This document shows positions 17,226-26,547 of a stretch of 39,663 nt of DNA, piece after piece. Below the pieces are notes generated by a model. That model did not search any database. It was not told the origin of the DNA and saw nothing but the letters and a program-made list of their open reading frames with translations. The position numbers were made by a program, and so were the translations under genes. Within the stretch, counting starts at the first letter, position 1. Each line of letters opens with the position of its first letter. Origin of the DNA: Candidatus Aceula lacicola (GTDB lineage: Bacteria > Omnitrophota > Gorgyraeia > Zapsychrales > Aceulaceae); contig JAVCCC010000054.1 in NCBI GenBank assembly GCA_030765785.1, positions 1 through 39,663 on the forward strand. The letters run 5' to 3'.

Positions 17226-19529
17226 ATGAAAAATAAGAATTTAAATTTTGTTATTTCCTCGACATTGATTGTTTTTTTATGTTTAATATTTTGCGTTAAT
17301 TTGTTTGCTCAGCAAGGTGAAGATTCTTCTGGAGATGTTGTGTTGGTTGATGTTGACTCGGACGAAGAGATAATTGAGGGAGATGTTGTTGAAGAAAAGA
17401 TAGAGCCAGTGGTTAGTCAGCCAAAAGAAAAGCCTCCTGTGCAAAAAGTAGTTGAAAAAGAAGAGATTCAGGAAGAATCTGATTTTAATGAAAAAACAAT
17501 TAATCCTGTCGAGATTGATGGTGATAATGTCGAGCTTATGCAAGATGAAAATAAGGTTATTATTGATGGGAATGTTTCTATTGTTAAGGGGGATACTCGC
17601 TTAACGTGTGATCGTGTTGAATATTATCATGAGGACAAAAAAGCTTTTGCTCAAGGTAATGTTGTTTTGTCTAATCCAGAAGGCAAGATATTTGGAGAGA
17701 ATTTGGTTTTTGATTTTGGTGCGATGACTGGAGAGCTTGCTGGAGCAAAGATTGTGTCTGCTCCTTATTATGGCGAGGGAGAAAAGATTTCTAAGGTTGG
17801 CGAGAATCATATGGTCATGACGCAAGGATATGTCACGACATGTGATTTAGATAAGCCTCATTATAAAATGAAATCTAAAAAGATTGATGTTTATCCAGGA
17901 GATAAAGTTCAAGCTCACAGTGTTCGCATGATTATTGGCAAGTTGCCGATTATTTATTTTCCTCAGTATACGCAGATTATTAATGATACAGAACCGCGTG
18001 TTGTTTATACCCCAGGGTATGATAAAAAATGGGGTATTTTCTTGTTAACCGCATGGAGATATTATTTTAATCCGAATTTTAAAGGAAATATTCATTTAGA
18101 TATTCGAGAGAAAAAAGATTTTGCTTGGGGTGTTGATGTTGATTATAAGGTGCCGGGGTATGGCGAAGGGTTGATTAAAACATATTATATGAATGAACGC
18201 AATATTGTTTCTAAACGTTTTTGGGATGAACGACTTGGTCCAACGATAGAAAAAGAGCGCTTTAAGGTGGAGTGGCGTCATAAGTGGAGAATTGATGAAA
18301 CAAGCAATGTTGTTTTGCAGTATTATAAATTAAGTGATAGTGATTTTTTAAAAGATTATTTTGAGCGAGAACATGATGATAATCCTAATCCGGAAACATT
18401 TTTCTTATTTACGAAAAGTTTGGATAAAGGTATTTTTAGTTTTAGAGTAGATAAAAGAGTGAATCGATTTGTTTCGAGCGTTGAACGTCTTCCTGAAATT
18501 GGATATGATGTGACTAATCAAGAAATCGGAAGAACAGGTCTGTATTTCCAGAGTCAGAATCTATTTTCTAATTTGTCTTACCCGAATGCCTCGCCATCAG
18601 ATGTAAGAAAAGATACGGTGAGATTCGATTCTATGAATAAGATATCGTTTCCTAAAAAGATTGCTTTTATTGATTTCACTCCGTTTGTTGGTCAGCGCGA
18701 GACCTTTTATAGTAAGACTAAAGATCTTTCGCGAGATCATATTATTCGTAGTATTTTTGAAACAGGTGCAACGTTAAGCACGAAGTTTTATAAGACGTTT
18801 GATGTTGAAGCTGATCTTTGGGGTATGGAGCTTGATCGCCTAAGGCATATTATTACGCCAACAATCAGCTATTTATATCGACATGATCCTTCTTTTCCAG
18901 CCGCCAAGTTAGATGTTTTTGATAGTGCGATTGATTCCATTACACGTGCACACAAAATAGACTTTTCTTTAGAAAATAAATTACAAACAAAACGTGATGG
19001 TCAAAATGTTGATTTGTTACGCTTTATTGCAACAACAGATTTCTTGCTTAAGGATGACGTCGGAAAAGGAAGCTTTGATACAATTAAGACGGATATTGAA
19101 TTTCGACCAACAGAGTGGTTGTCGTTCTTCCATGATTCAGAATACAATGCGCATCAAGAAAAACTTATTTCAAGTAATTTTGAAATGTATATCAATTCAG
19201 GGGACAAGTGGTCTTTTAGTTTAAGTAAGCGGTATCATATTGATGTTGATGACCAAATTACTGCAGAGCTACAGTATGTGATTAATCCAAAATGGAAAGT
19301 TAAAATATATGAACGCTTTGATATAAATCACGGTATGCAAAAAGAACAAGAGTTTACTCTTACGCGTGATTTGCATTGCTGGGAGATGGATGTCAGTTTT
19401 AATGAAACAAGAGGTCAGGGAAGCGAGATTTGGCTTGTCTTTCGCTTAAAGGCATTTCCTGATATGAGCATTGATATAATGAGCACAGGTTTTAATAAGA
19501 AAAAAGCAGGATCTCAAAGTAGTTTATAG
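17226..19529 (+). CDS. lptD: LPS-assembly protein LptD (OstA/Imp)
   Basis: Outer-membrane beta-barrel that inserts LPS into the outer leaflet. The 767-aa protein begins with a signal peptide (about 1-29, ending NLFAQ), then an acidic, Pro-rich linker (about 30-90) that is unusual in length. An OstA/LptA-like jellyroll follows (about 95-205: DNVELMQDENKVIIDGNVSI, AFAQGNVVL). The region with YVTTCDLDKPHYKMKSKKI (about 200-225) and LPIIYFPQY is typical of LptD, and alternating barrel strands continue to the C-terminus. Its presence supports an LPS-bearing outer membrane. It sits between the glucokinase and the polysaccharide operon, fitting coordinated envelope building. The lipoprotein partner LptE is not seen here. 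Confidence 0.92.
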   Translation: MKNKNLNFVISSTLIVFLCLIFCVNLFAQQGEDSSGDVVLVDVDSDEEIIEGDVVEEKIEPVVSQPKEKPPVQKVVEKEEIQEESDFNEKTINPVEIDGDNVELMQDENKVIIDGNVSIVKGDTRLTCDRVEYYHEDKKAFAQGNVVLSNPEGKIFGENLVFDFGAMTGELAGAKIVSAPYYGEGEKISKVGENHMVMTQGYVTTCDLDKPHYKMKSKKIDVYPGDKVQAHSVRMIIGKLPIIYFPQYTQIINDTEPRVVYTPGYDKKWGIFLLTAWRYYFNPNFKGNIHLDIREKKDFAWGVDVDYKVPGYGEGLIKTYYMNERNIVSKRFWDERLGPTIEKERFKVEWRHKWRIDETSNVVLQYYKLSDSDFLKDYFEREHDDNPNPETFFLFTKSLDKGIFSFRVDKRVNRFVSSVERLPEIGYDVTNQEIGRTGLYFQSQNLFSNLSYPNASPSDVRKDTVRFDSMNKISFPKKIAFIDFTPFVGQRETFYSKTKDLSRDHIIRSIFETGATLSTKFYKTFDVEADLWGMELDRLRHIITPTISYLYRHDPSFPAAKLDVFDSAIDSITRAHKIDFSLENKLQTKRDGQNVDLLRFIATTDFLLKDDVGKGSFDTIKTDIEFRPTEWLSFFHDSEYNAHQEKLISSNFEMYINSGDKWSFSLSKRYHIDVDDQITAELQYVINPKWKVKIYERFDINHGMQKEQEFTLTRDLHCWEMDVSFNETRGQGSEIWLVFRLKAFPDMSIDIMSTGFNKKKAGSQSSL

Positions 19530-19552
19530 ATAGATTAGGAGATTGTAGAGAT

Positions 19553-20875
19553 ATGAATATTGCAATTATTGGTTCTGGGTATGTTGGTCTTGTGACAGGT
19601 ATTTGTTTGGCTGATATTGGGCACAAGGTTGTTTGTGTTGATAATGATATTTCAAAAATTAAGAAGCTAAAAAATTTAGAGCTTCCTATCTATGAGCCGG
19701 GGCTTGAAGATCTTTTAAAGCGGAATGTTAAAAAGAAGCGATTAAGTTTTTCTTCATCTGTAACAGATGCGTCTAAGAAAGCAGAAGTTATTTTTATTGC
19801 TGTTGGAACGCCGTCAAAGAAGAACGGAGATGCGGATTTAACGTATGTAGAAGGAGCTGCACGAGATATCGCTAAAGGCATGGATTCTTATAAGGTGATT
19901 GTGGAGAAATCAACAGTGCCTGCACATACCGGAAAAGAAATTAAGCGTGCCATAAGGCTTGTACTTCATCAAAAGCATAAGAATAAAAGGGTTAAGAATA
20001 TTGATTTTGACGTTGCCTCTAATCCAGAGTTTTTGAGAGAAGGATCGGCAGTAACTGATTTTATGAATCCAGATCGCATCGTTGTTGGCGTTGAGACTAA
20101 AAAAGCCGAGAAAATTTTACGTGAAGTTTATAAGCCTTTAAAGGCGCGGTTGATTATAACAGATATTAATTCTGCTGAAATTATCAAACATGCGTCTAAT
20201 TCATTCTTAGCGACTAAAATTTCTTTTGCCAATGCGATTTCACAAATTTGCGATAAGGTAGGAGCTGATGTGCTTAAAGTTGTAGAAGGTATGGGACTTG
20301 ACAAGCGAATTGGTCGGGATTTCTTATCCGCAGGCGTTGGATATGGCGGTAGTTGTTTTCCGAAAGATGTTGATGCTTTTGTTCGTTTAAGCGAAAAAGT
20401 TGGATATGATTTTTCGCTTTTAAGAGAAGTTCGCTGTATTAATGAATCTCAGAAGAAAGCTTTTTTGAAACTAATTGAAAGTCATATGTGGATTTTGAAG
20501 AACAAAACCGTCGGCGTTCTAGGTTTAGCGTTTAAGCCAAATACAGATGACATGCGAAGCGCACCATCGTTTGATATTATTAAAAGTTTGCAGAAAGAGG
20601 GCGCTAAAATTAAGGCTTATGATCCGCAGGCTATGGGAAATTCTAAAAAGATATTTTCTGGCGTTAAGTTTTGTAAAGATGCGTATGATGTTGCTAAGAG
20701 TGCCGATTGCCTTGTCGTTTTAACGGAATGGGATGAATTTTCAAAAATTAATTTTAGAAAGATTCGTCAGCTTATGAATAATCCTTTGGTGTTTGATGGT
20801 CGAAATATGTATGATCGGCAAGAGATGAAAAAGCTTGGATTTGAATATTACGGGATTGGAATAAATAGCATTTAG
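19553..20875 (+). CDS. ugd: UDP-glucose 6-dehydrogenase
   Basis: NAD-dependent oxidation of UDP-glucose to UDP-glucuronate. The 440-aa protein has the Rossmann motif IGSGYVGLVTG (6-16), VGTPS (84-88), EKSTVPAHTG, SNPEFLREGSAVTDFMNPDR, and the catalytic cysteine C268 in GYGGSCFPKDVDA, all standard for the TuaD/RkpK type. The C-terminal UDP-binding domain contains VLGLAFKPNTDDMR. TTAGGAG precedes the start. It opens the polysaccharide region 23 bp after lptD. Its product is the substrate of the UDP-xylose synthase at 23129, and can also be a building block itself. Confidence 0.96.
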   Translation: MNIAIIGSGYVGLVTGICLADIGHKVVCVDNDISKIKKLKNLELPIYEPGLEDLLKRNVKKKRLSFSSSVTDASKKAEVIFIAVGTPSKKNGDADLTYVEGAARDIAKGMDSYKVIVEKSTVPAHTGKEIKRAIRLVLHQKHKNKRVKNIDFDVASNPEFLREGSAVTDFMNPDRIVVGVETKKAEKILREVYKPLKARLIITDINSAEIIKHASNSFLATKISFANAISQICDKVGADVLKVVEGMGLDKRIGRDFLSAGVGYGGSCFPKDVDAFVRLSEKVGYDFSLLREVRCINESQKKAFLKLIESHMWILKNKTVGVLGLAFKPNTDDMRSAPSFDIIKSLQKEGAKIKAYDPQAMGNSKKIFSGVKFCKDAYDVAKSADCLVVLTEWDEFSKINFRKIRQLMNNPLVFDGRNMYDRQEMKKLGFEYYGIGINSI

Positions 20876-20890
20876 ACAAAAGGGGCATAG

Positions 20891-21823
20891 ATGCGTATTG
20901 TAGTTACAGGTGGAGCCGGGTTCATCGGCTCAAATTTTATTCATCATATTCTAAAGAAGTATCCCAAATATAAAATTATTAATATTGATAATCTTACTTA
21001 TGCAGGGAATTTGCATAATCTTAAAGATATTGAGAGAAATAAGAATTATAAATTTGTAAAAGCTGATATTTGTGATCGTAAGCAAATTGATAAAGTTATT
21101 AAAGGGTGCGATTGGATTGTTCATTTTGCAGCTGAATCGCATGTGGATCGCTCTATCGAGAGCGCAGATATCTTTACCTTAACGAATGTCCTCGGGACAC
21201 AGGTTCTTTTAGATGCTGCTGTGCGTCATAAAATAAAGAAATTTATTCATATCAGTACGGATGAAGTTTATGGAAGTCGGAAAAAAGGATTTTTCAAAGA
21301 AACAGATATTTTAAATCCAAGCAGTCCTTATGCAGCGAGTAAAGCAGCCTCTGATTTGATGGTTATGGCGTATCGCACGACTTATGGATTACCTATTATT
21401 ATTACTCGTAGTTCTAATAATTTTGGGCCTCGTCAATATCCTGAAAAAGTCATTCCTTTATTTATTACGCGCTTGATGAAAAATAAAAAAGTTCCGTTAT
21501 ATGCTAAGGGAGAAAATCTACGTGATTGGATTTTTGTTGAAGATAATTGTTGCGCTGTTGACTTAGTCGCGCATAAGGGAAAAGTAGGAGAAATTTATAA
21601 TATTTGTGCGAAGAATCATTTAAGCAATATTCAGCTGACAAAAAAGATTTTAAAGCGAATGAATAAGCCGACAACAATGATTAAGAATGTTAAAGATCGC
21701 CTTGGCCATGATTTTCGCTATGCGGTTAGTAATGCAAAGCTATGTAAGCTTGGATTCAAGCCCAAATACTCTTTGGATAAGGCACTTGATTTAACGGTTG
21801 AGTGGTATGCAGAACAATTATGA
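20891..21823 (+). CDS. rmlB: dTDP-glucose 4,6-dehydratase-type SDR
   Basis: Extended SDR of 310 aa, closest to RmlB, which makes dTDP-4-dehydro-6-deoxyglucose. The NAD motif [10 protein letters not shown] is at 7-16, and IDNLTYAGNLHNL (32-44) is the RmlB signature. The catalytic set is T123-D124-E125 (STDEVYGS) with Y147 and K151 (SPYAASK). RSSNNFGPRQYPEKVIPLFITR is the substrate-binding segment typical of RmlB. RmlA, RmlC and RmlD are not in the window; the DegT aminotransferase at 32987 could act on a keto-deoxy sugar from this enzyme. GGGG lies shortly upstream of the ATG, and the stop overlaps the next start as ATGA. Confidence 0.88.
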   Translation: MRIVVTGGAGFIGSNFIHHILKKYPKYKIINIDNLTYAGNLHNLKDIERNKNYKFVKADICDRKQIDKVIKGCDWIVHFAAESHVDRSIESADIFTLTNVLGTQVLLDAAVRHKIKKFIHISTDEVYGSRKKGFFKETDILNPSSPYAASKAASDLMVMAYRTTYGLPIIITRSSNNFGPRQYPEKVIPLFITRLMKNKKVPLYAKGENLRDWIFVEDNCCAVDLVAHKGKVGEIYNICAKNHLSNIQLTKKILKRMNKPTTMIKNVKDRLGHDFRYAVSNAKLCKLGFKPKYSLDKALDLTVEWYAEQL

Positions 21824-23118
21824 AAGAATTAAAACAAAAGATAATATCAAAAAAAGCTAAGATTGGTGTTATTGGTCTTGGTTATGTGGGCTTGCCTCTT
21901 GCGATTAGTTTTGCGCGTGTTGGTTTTTCTGTTTTTGGATTAGATAAAAATGTAGCACGTGTTAAGCGTATTAAGCAGGGAAGAAATTATAATGAAGATG
22001 TTTCTATCCAAGAAATTTCAAAGCTTTTAAAGAAAAAGAAATTTAGTGTTTCATCAGATCTTTCTTTGCTTTCTAAGGTGGATGTTATTTTTATATGCGT
22101 TCCGACGCCGTTAAAACGAAAATATACTCCAGATATTTCATATATTTTAAGTTCAGTTAAAACCATCAAGGAGTATATCAAAAAAGGCACGCTTGTTATT
22201 TTGGAAAGCACAACATATCCTGGTACGACCGAAGAATTAATTTTGCCAAAGCTTCAGCAAGGTGGTTTTAAAGCAGGCAAAGATTTTTATTTGGCTTTTT
22301 CTCCTGAACGCATTGATCCGGGTAATAAAAAGTACCCTGTGACAAAGATTCCCAAAATAGTTGGAGGCATCGACAAGGCGTCTGGTGTGCTTTCCAAGGA
22401 GCTTTATAAAAAGATTATTAAAAGTGTTCATGTTGTTTCTTCACCAAAGGCGGCGGAGATGGTTAAGCTTTTGGAAAATTCATTTCGTTTAGTTAATATT
22501 AGCTGGATTAATGAAGTTGCGATGATGTGTCACAAAATGAATGTGGATATTTGGGAAGTTATTGAAGGGGCAAAAACAAAACCTTTTGGTTTTATGCCGT
22601 TTTATCCAAGCCTTGGAGTGGGAGGTCACTGTATTCCAGACGACCCGCTATATTTGTATTGGAAGGCCAAGCACCACGGAGTTAGTTCAAAATTTATTAA
22701 ACTCTCGGCGGACACTAATGATAAAGTGCCGGAATACGTGCTTCATCGTTTGAAGGCGTTTTTAAAAAAGAATAAAAGACCGTGTGAAAAGGCAAAGATA
22801 TTAGTTGTTGGTGTGACATATAAAAAAGATGTTAAAGATTTGCGCCGATCTCCAGCATTGAAATTTTTGGAACTTTTAAAGAAAGAAAAATATAAGGTTA
22901 GTTATTTTGATCCTTTGATCCCTTATTTAGAGATTGGATCGTTTCATCTAAAATCAATAAAATTAAATGAGAAAATGCTGAAGTCGGCTGATTGCGTCAT
23001 TATTGCAACGCAGCACACGGGTGTTGATTATAAAAAGATTTTGTTAAATTCTAATTTTGTTTTTGATCTGTGTAATGTATATAAAGGGAAAAGAAGTCCT
23101 AAATTAATGACTTTATAA
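21820..23118 (+). CDS. Nucleotide-sugar 6-dehydrogenase, WbpA/UDP-HexNAc type
   Basis: Predicted NAD-dependent oxidation of a UDP-N-acetylhexosamine to its uronic acid. The start at 21820 overlaps the preceding stop as ATGA, giving 432 aa; an ATG at 21802 would run further into rmlB. The motif [10 protein letters not shown] spans 19-28. [17 protein letters not shown] and [10 protein letters not shown] follow, with the catalytic C271 in [11 protein letters not shown]. The SPERxDPGN and GGHCIPxDP forms separate the WbpA/WecC branch from the Ugd branch at 19553. UDP-GlcNAc is the most likely substrate, but UDP-ManNAc or UDP-GalNAc cannot be excluded. It lies between the RmlB-like gene and the UDP-xylose synthase. 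Confidence 0.9.
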   Translation: MKELKQKIISKKAKIGVIGLGYVGLPLAISFARVGFSVFGLDKNVARVKRIKQGRNYNEDVSIQEISKLLKKKKFSVSSDLSLLSKVDVIFICVPTPLKRKYTPDISYILSSVKTIKEYIKKGTLVILESTTYPGTTEELILPKLQQGGFKAGKDFYLAFSPERIDPGNKKYPVTKIPKIVGGIDKASGVLSKELYKKIIKSVHVVSSPKAAEMVKLLENSFRLVNISWINEVAMMCHKMNVDIWEVIEGAKTKPFGFMPFYPSLGVGGHCIPDDPLYLYWKAKHHGVSSKFIKLSADTNDKVPEYVLHRLKAFLKKNKRPCEKAKILVVGVTYKKDVKDLRRSPALKFLELLKKEKYKVSYFDPLIPYLEIGSFHLKSIKLNEKMLKSADCVIIATQHTGVDYKKILLNSNFVFDLCNVYKGKRSPKLMTL

Positions 23119-23128
23119 AAGGAAAATT

Positions 23129-24073
23129 ATGGCTCAGAAAAGAAAAGTATATTTAATTATAGGTGGTGCAGGATTTATCGGAAGCCATTTATGTGATCGC
23201 ATAATTCAAGATGGACAGAAGGTTGTTTGTGTTGATAATTTAATTACGGGAAGCCGAAATAACATAAAGCATCTTTTAAAGAACAAGAATTTTTCTTTTT
23301 TTAAACAAGATGTTTCAGAGAAATTTACAATAACAGGTCCGATTGATTATGTTTTGCATTTTGCTTCACCGGCAAGTCCTGTTGATTATTTAAAATATCC
23401 GATTGAGACTTTAAAAGTTGGATCTTTTGGAACTTATAATGCTCTAGAATTGGCTAAAGAGAAGAAAGCCAGATTTTTCTTAGCATCTACGTCTGAGGTT
23501 TATGGTGATCCTTTGGTTCATCCCCAAGTGGAAAGTTATTGGGGCAATGTTAATCCTATTGGTATCCGAAGTGTTTACGATGAGTCAAAGAGATTTGCAG
23601 AAGCTATCACGATGGCGTATCAAAGAGAGCACAAGGTTGAAACGCGGATCGCCCGAATTTTTAATACATACGGGCCTCGTATGCAAACTTTAGATGGAAG
23701 AGTTGTTCCGAATTTTATTTATCAATTGTTACATAAAAAGCCGCTTACTGTTTATGGAACAGGAAAGCAAACGCGTTCTTTTTGTTATGTTGATGATTTA
23801 GTTGAGGGAATTGTTCGGCTTCTCCATTCTAATATTAAGACGCCTGTTAACTTGGGAAATCCTTTAGAATTTACAATTTTAGAGTTAGCGCAAATTATTC
23901 AGAAAGTGGCAAGAACAAAATGTCGTATTGTTAAAAAGCCGTTACCTAAAGATGATCCAAAGCAGCGAAAGCCAAACATCTCGCTTGCAAAGACAAAATT
24001 AAAATGGAAACCAGCTGTTAATGTAAAGCAAGGATTGTCTCAAGCCATTGCATGGTTTGAGCAGCAAATGTAA
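23129..24073 (+). CDS. uxs: UDP-glucuronate decarboxylase (UDP-xylose synthase)
   Basis: SDR enzyme that oxidises, decarboxylates and re-reduces UDP-glucuronate to UDP-xylose. The 314-aa protein has [10 protein letters not shown] (12-21), [12 protein letters not shown] (35-46), [19 protein letters not shown] (77-95), the T121/E123 pair in STSEVYGDP, and Y150/K154 in [12 protein letters not shown]. The ASPASPxx[11 protein letters not shown] and [12 protein letters not shown] segments are strongly characteristic of UXS. It is a soluble bacterial form without a membrane anchor. Together with Ugd it forms the two-step route from UDP-glucose to UDP-xylose. It starts 11 bp after the WbpA-like dehydrogenase with AAAGGA as ribosome binding site. 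Confidence 0.93.
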   Translation: MAQKRKVYLIIGGAGFIGSHLCDRIIQDGQKVVCVDNLITGSRNNIKHLLKNKNFSFFKQDVSEKFTITGPIDYVLHFASPASPVDYLKYPIETLKVGSFGTYNALELAKEKKARFFLASTSEVYGDPLVHPQVESYWGNVNPIGIRSVYDESKRFAEAITMAYQREHKVETRIARIFNTYGPRMQTLDGRVVPNFIYQLLHKKPLTVYGTGKQTRSFCYVDDLVEGIVRLLHSNIKTPVNLGNPLEFTILELAQIIQKVARTKCRIVKKPLPKDDPKQRKPNISLAKTKLKWKPAVNVKQGLSQAIAWFEQQM

Positions 24074-24077
24074 TTAT

Positions 24078-25022
24078 ATGAATGAGAATTCTAGAATTTT
24101 AATCGTTGGTCATAACGACATGATAGAGAAGTCGTTGTCGGAATATTTCTCTGATAATGATTTTGTCAACGTCTTTTCGTCTTCTCAGATGGGGCTCGAT
24201 ACAACGATACAAAGCTCTGTATATCAGTTTTTTTCAGAAGTTGAGCCTGAATATGTTTTTTTAGGATCTGTTTGCTCCGGGGGTATTGAAGTTAATAAGA
24301 ACAATCCGGCGGATTTTTTTTACAAGAATTCTGAAAGTCAAAACAATGTCGTGTATGCTGCGCAAAAGTTTGGTGCAAAGAAGTTGATGTATTTTTCTAG
24401 CTCTTGTGTTTATCCGAAAGAGTGTCCGCAGCCGATAAAGGAAGAGTCTTTGATGGCAGGGGTCTTGGAGCCGACGAGTGAGGCTTATTCAGCAGCTAAG
24501 CTTGCCGGAATAAGATTGTGCCAGAGTTTTCGTGCGCAATATGGGCTTAATGCTATTGTTGCGATTCCTGCGACTGTTTATGGACCTGGCTGTGATGTTG
24601 ATTTAGCAACGGCACATGTACTGGGTGCTTTAATTGGCAAGTTTTATGAGGCAAAAGAAAGCAATCAAGATGAGGTTGTTGTTTGGGGGACTGGCAATGC
24701 TAGAAGAGAGTTTGTCTTTGTTGATGATTTTGTTAGTGCTTGCGTGTCTTTAATAAAAAAATATAATGAAACATCAATTGTTCATATTGGGACGGGAAAA
24801 GATGTTTCAATTAATGAATTAGCTCAGATGATTAAAGAGATTTGTGGTTTTACGGGAAAGATTGTTTTTGACGAAACAAAGCTAGAAGGTACGATGAAAA
24901 AACTTTTAGATAATAGCAAGATTTTAGATCTTGGTTGGAATCCAAAAGTGAATATGCAAGAGGGAATTGAGAAAACATATCAGTGGTATGTTAATCAAAG
25001 AAAAGCGGAGACGATAAAATGA
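24078..25022 (+). CDS. NAD-dependent epimerase/reductase related to GDP-L-fucose synthase, degenerate NAD motif
   Basis: Extended SDR, 314 aa from the ATG at 24078 just after the uxs stop (an ATG at 24048 would overlap uxs by 26 bp). Similarity to GDP-fucose synthase lies in FSSSCVYPKECPQPIKEE (about 106-123), YSAAK (Y137/K141), WGTGNARREFVFVDDF and the ending KLLDNSKILDLGW. The N-terminal nucleotide motif is IVGHNDMIEKS (9-19), where a GxxGxxG is expected; two of the three glycines are gone. Either NAD(P) binding is altered or the enzyme has changed function. GDP-mannose dehydratase is not in the window, so fucose synthesis is uncertain. The stop overlaps the next start as ATGA. Confidence 0.82.
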   Translation: MNENSRILIVGHNDMIEKSLSEYFSDNDFVNVFSSSQMGLDTTIQSSVYQFFSEVEPEYVFLGSVCSGGIEVNKNNPADFFYKNSESQNNVVYAAQKFGAKKLMYFSSSCVYPKECPQPIKEESLMAGVLEPTSEAYSAAKLAGIRLCQSFRAQYGLNAIVAIPATVYGPGCDVDLATAHVLGALIGKFYEAKESNQDEVVVWGTGNARREFVFVDDFVSACVSLIKKYNETSIVHIGTGKDVSINELAQMIKEICGFTGKIVFDETKLEGTMKKLLDNSKILDLGWNPKVNMQEGIEKTYQWYVNQRKAETIK

Positions 25023-25951
25023 AAATTTTAGTAACCGGCGGAGCCGGATATATTGGATCTATTTTAGTGCCGGAGCTTCTCAAAGCTGATCATGATGTAG
25101 TTGTTGTTGATAATTTTATGTATAATCAGAGTTCGCTCCTTGATTGTTGTGCGAATAAGAAATTAAAGATTGTGCGAGGTGATTGTCGAGATAAAGCTGT
25201 TATTGAAAAAGAGTTAAAAGATGTGGACGCAATTTTTCCTTTGGCTTGTTTGACAGGAGCGCCACTTTGCAGCAAGGATCCTTTAGGAGCACAATCTGTT
25301 ATTGTTGACGCTGTCAAAATGATTTTGAACCTGAAGAGTCATGATCAGATGATTATTTATCCGACGACAAATAGCGGTTATGGTGTTGGGCAAAAAGATA
25401 AGTTTTGTACAGAGGATACTCCTTTAAATCCTGTTTCGCTTTACGGAAAATTAAAATGTGAAGCTGAGAAGATGATTTTAGATAAAGGAAATGGCATCAC
25501 TTTAAGGCTTGCAACAGCTTTTGGTGTGAGTCCAAGAATGCGACTTGATCTCTTGGTCAATGATTTTGTTTATCGGGCTGTTTATGATCGTTGTGTGATT
25601 TTATTTGAGGCGCATTTTAAGAGAAATTATATTCATGTGAGAGATATCGCTCAGGCGTTTATGTTAGGATTGACTAATTTTGATAAAATGAAGAATGAGC
25701 CGTACAACGTTGGTTTAAGCGATACAAATTTGAGCAAAAAAGAACTTTGCGAAGAAATTAAGAAGCATGTGAAAGAGTTTTATTTTTATGAATCTCCTAT
25801 TGGAGAGGATCCTGATAAGCGTGATTATGTTGTTAGCAATGAGAAGATAGAAAAGCAAGGATTTAAGCCAAATATTTCTTTGTCAGACGGTATTGAAGAA
25901 TTAGTTAAAGGATATAATATTATCAAGCGAAATAATTACGCAAATATTTAA
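25019..25951 (+). CDS. NAD-dependent epimerase/dehydratase (extended SDR)
   Basis: A 310-aa extended SDR with a normal NAD motif GGAGYIGS (7-14) and catalytic Y142/K146 (SLYGKLK). The Ser/Thr position is in YPTTNSGYG (114-122). The substrate region contains TLRLATAFGVSPRMR and FKRNYIHVRDIAQAF, seen in epimerases adjacent to transketolase and HddA genes in surface-polysaccharide clusters. The sugar cannot be read from sequence; a 4,6-dehydratase or 4-epimerase on a GDP- or UDP-sugar is possible. It is coupled by ATGA to the SDR upstream. The following 595 bp hold only a decayed transketolase. Confidence 0.85.
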   Translation: MKILVTGGAGYIGSILVPELLKADHDVVVVDNFMYNQSSLLDCCANKKLKIVRGDCRDKAVIEKELKDVDAIFPLACLTGAPLCSKDPLGAQSVIVDAVKMILNLKSHDQMIIYPTTNSGYGVGQKDKFCTEDTPLNPVSLYGKLKCEAEKMILDKGNGITLRLATAFGVSPRMRLDLLVNDFVYRAVYDRCVILFEAHFKRNYIHVRDIAQAFMLGLTNFDKMKNEPYNVGLSDTNLSKKELCEEIKKHVKEFYFYESPIGEDPDKRDYVVSNEKIEKQGFKPNISLSDGIEELVKGYNIIKRNNYANI

Positions 25952-25967
25952 ATTGAGAGAAGACATT

Positions 25968-26547
25968 ATGAAAAAACAATTAAAGAAAAAAGCTGGGATA
26001 TTCGAAAATATAGCCGGATATTGTAATCAATAGTATTTTTGATAGCACGATGGCTGCAGCAATTACTGAGATGTCGACGAAGAGGGAAAAGGCAAATGAT
26101 GTTCGATTAGATAGACTTGTTTTGCCAACTTTGTACGGTGAAGGTGAAGATTTCTTTAGCGGTGTTTTAACTTTGCAGCGACAGGTGGTATGGCACACGT
26201 TGCACTTGAGGCAGCAGAGAAGTTTAGTAAAGATGGAATAACGTTGGCGTTATCGATGTCTACACTATTCCAATTAATGAAAAGAATTTTATTGAAGCTA
26301 TTGGTGGTCTCAGAAATTAATTGCTCTTGAAGAACATTTTGTCTCTGGTGGTTTTTCATCGGCTGTTTGTGAGGTTCTGCAGGATAATGGCGTTATCATT
26401 CCTGTTAAGCGCATTGGTCTTTTGATGGATAAGGGGTATTGTTATGAATACGGTGGACGTGGTGTTATTCATTAGCATTACGGTATTGATGCCGATAGTG
26501 TTGCGCAAAAAAATAAACGAGTTTTTAAAATAAAGATAAAAGCTTAA
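25968..26547 (+). pseudogene. Decayed transketolase (C-terminal domain remnant)
   Basis: No intact frame exists between 25952 and 26546, but three shifted frames read as a transketolase C-terminal domain: ATGGMAHVALEAAEKF (from about 26181), VIDVYT-P-NEK (from 26249), then QKLIALEEHFVSGGFSSAVC and RIGLLMDKG (from 26312). These match the family's ATGG(M), VI(D/N)xxTIKP and xxEEHxxxGG(L/F)GSAV elements. At least three frame changes and an in-frame TAG at 26473 disrupt it. The stop TAA (26545-26547) still overlaps the next start as TAATG. The first codons from ATG 25968 (MKKQLKKKA, then WDIRK in another frame) weakly resemble the start of a transketolase N-terminal subunit, so a large internal deletion is likely. 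The part between about 26023 and 26160 is not recognised. Confidence 0.87.

Noticed and set aside
26050-26241. Open frame of 63 codons inside the transketolase remnant considered as a small gene
   Set aside because: Its first part has no recognisable family and its end reads through the transketolase ATGGMAH region in the wrong frame, so it is part of the decayed gene.
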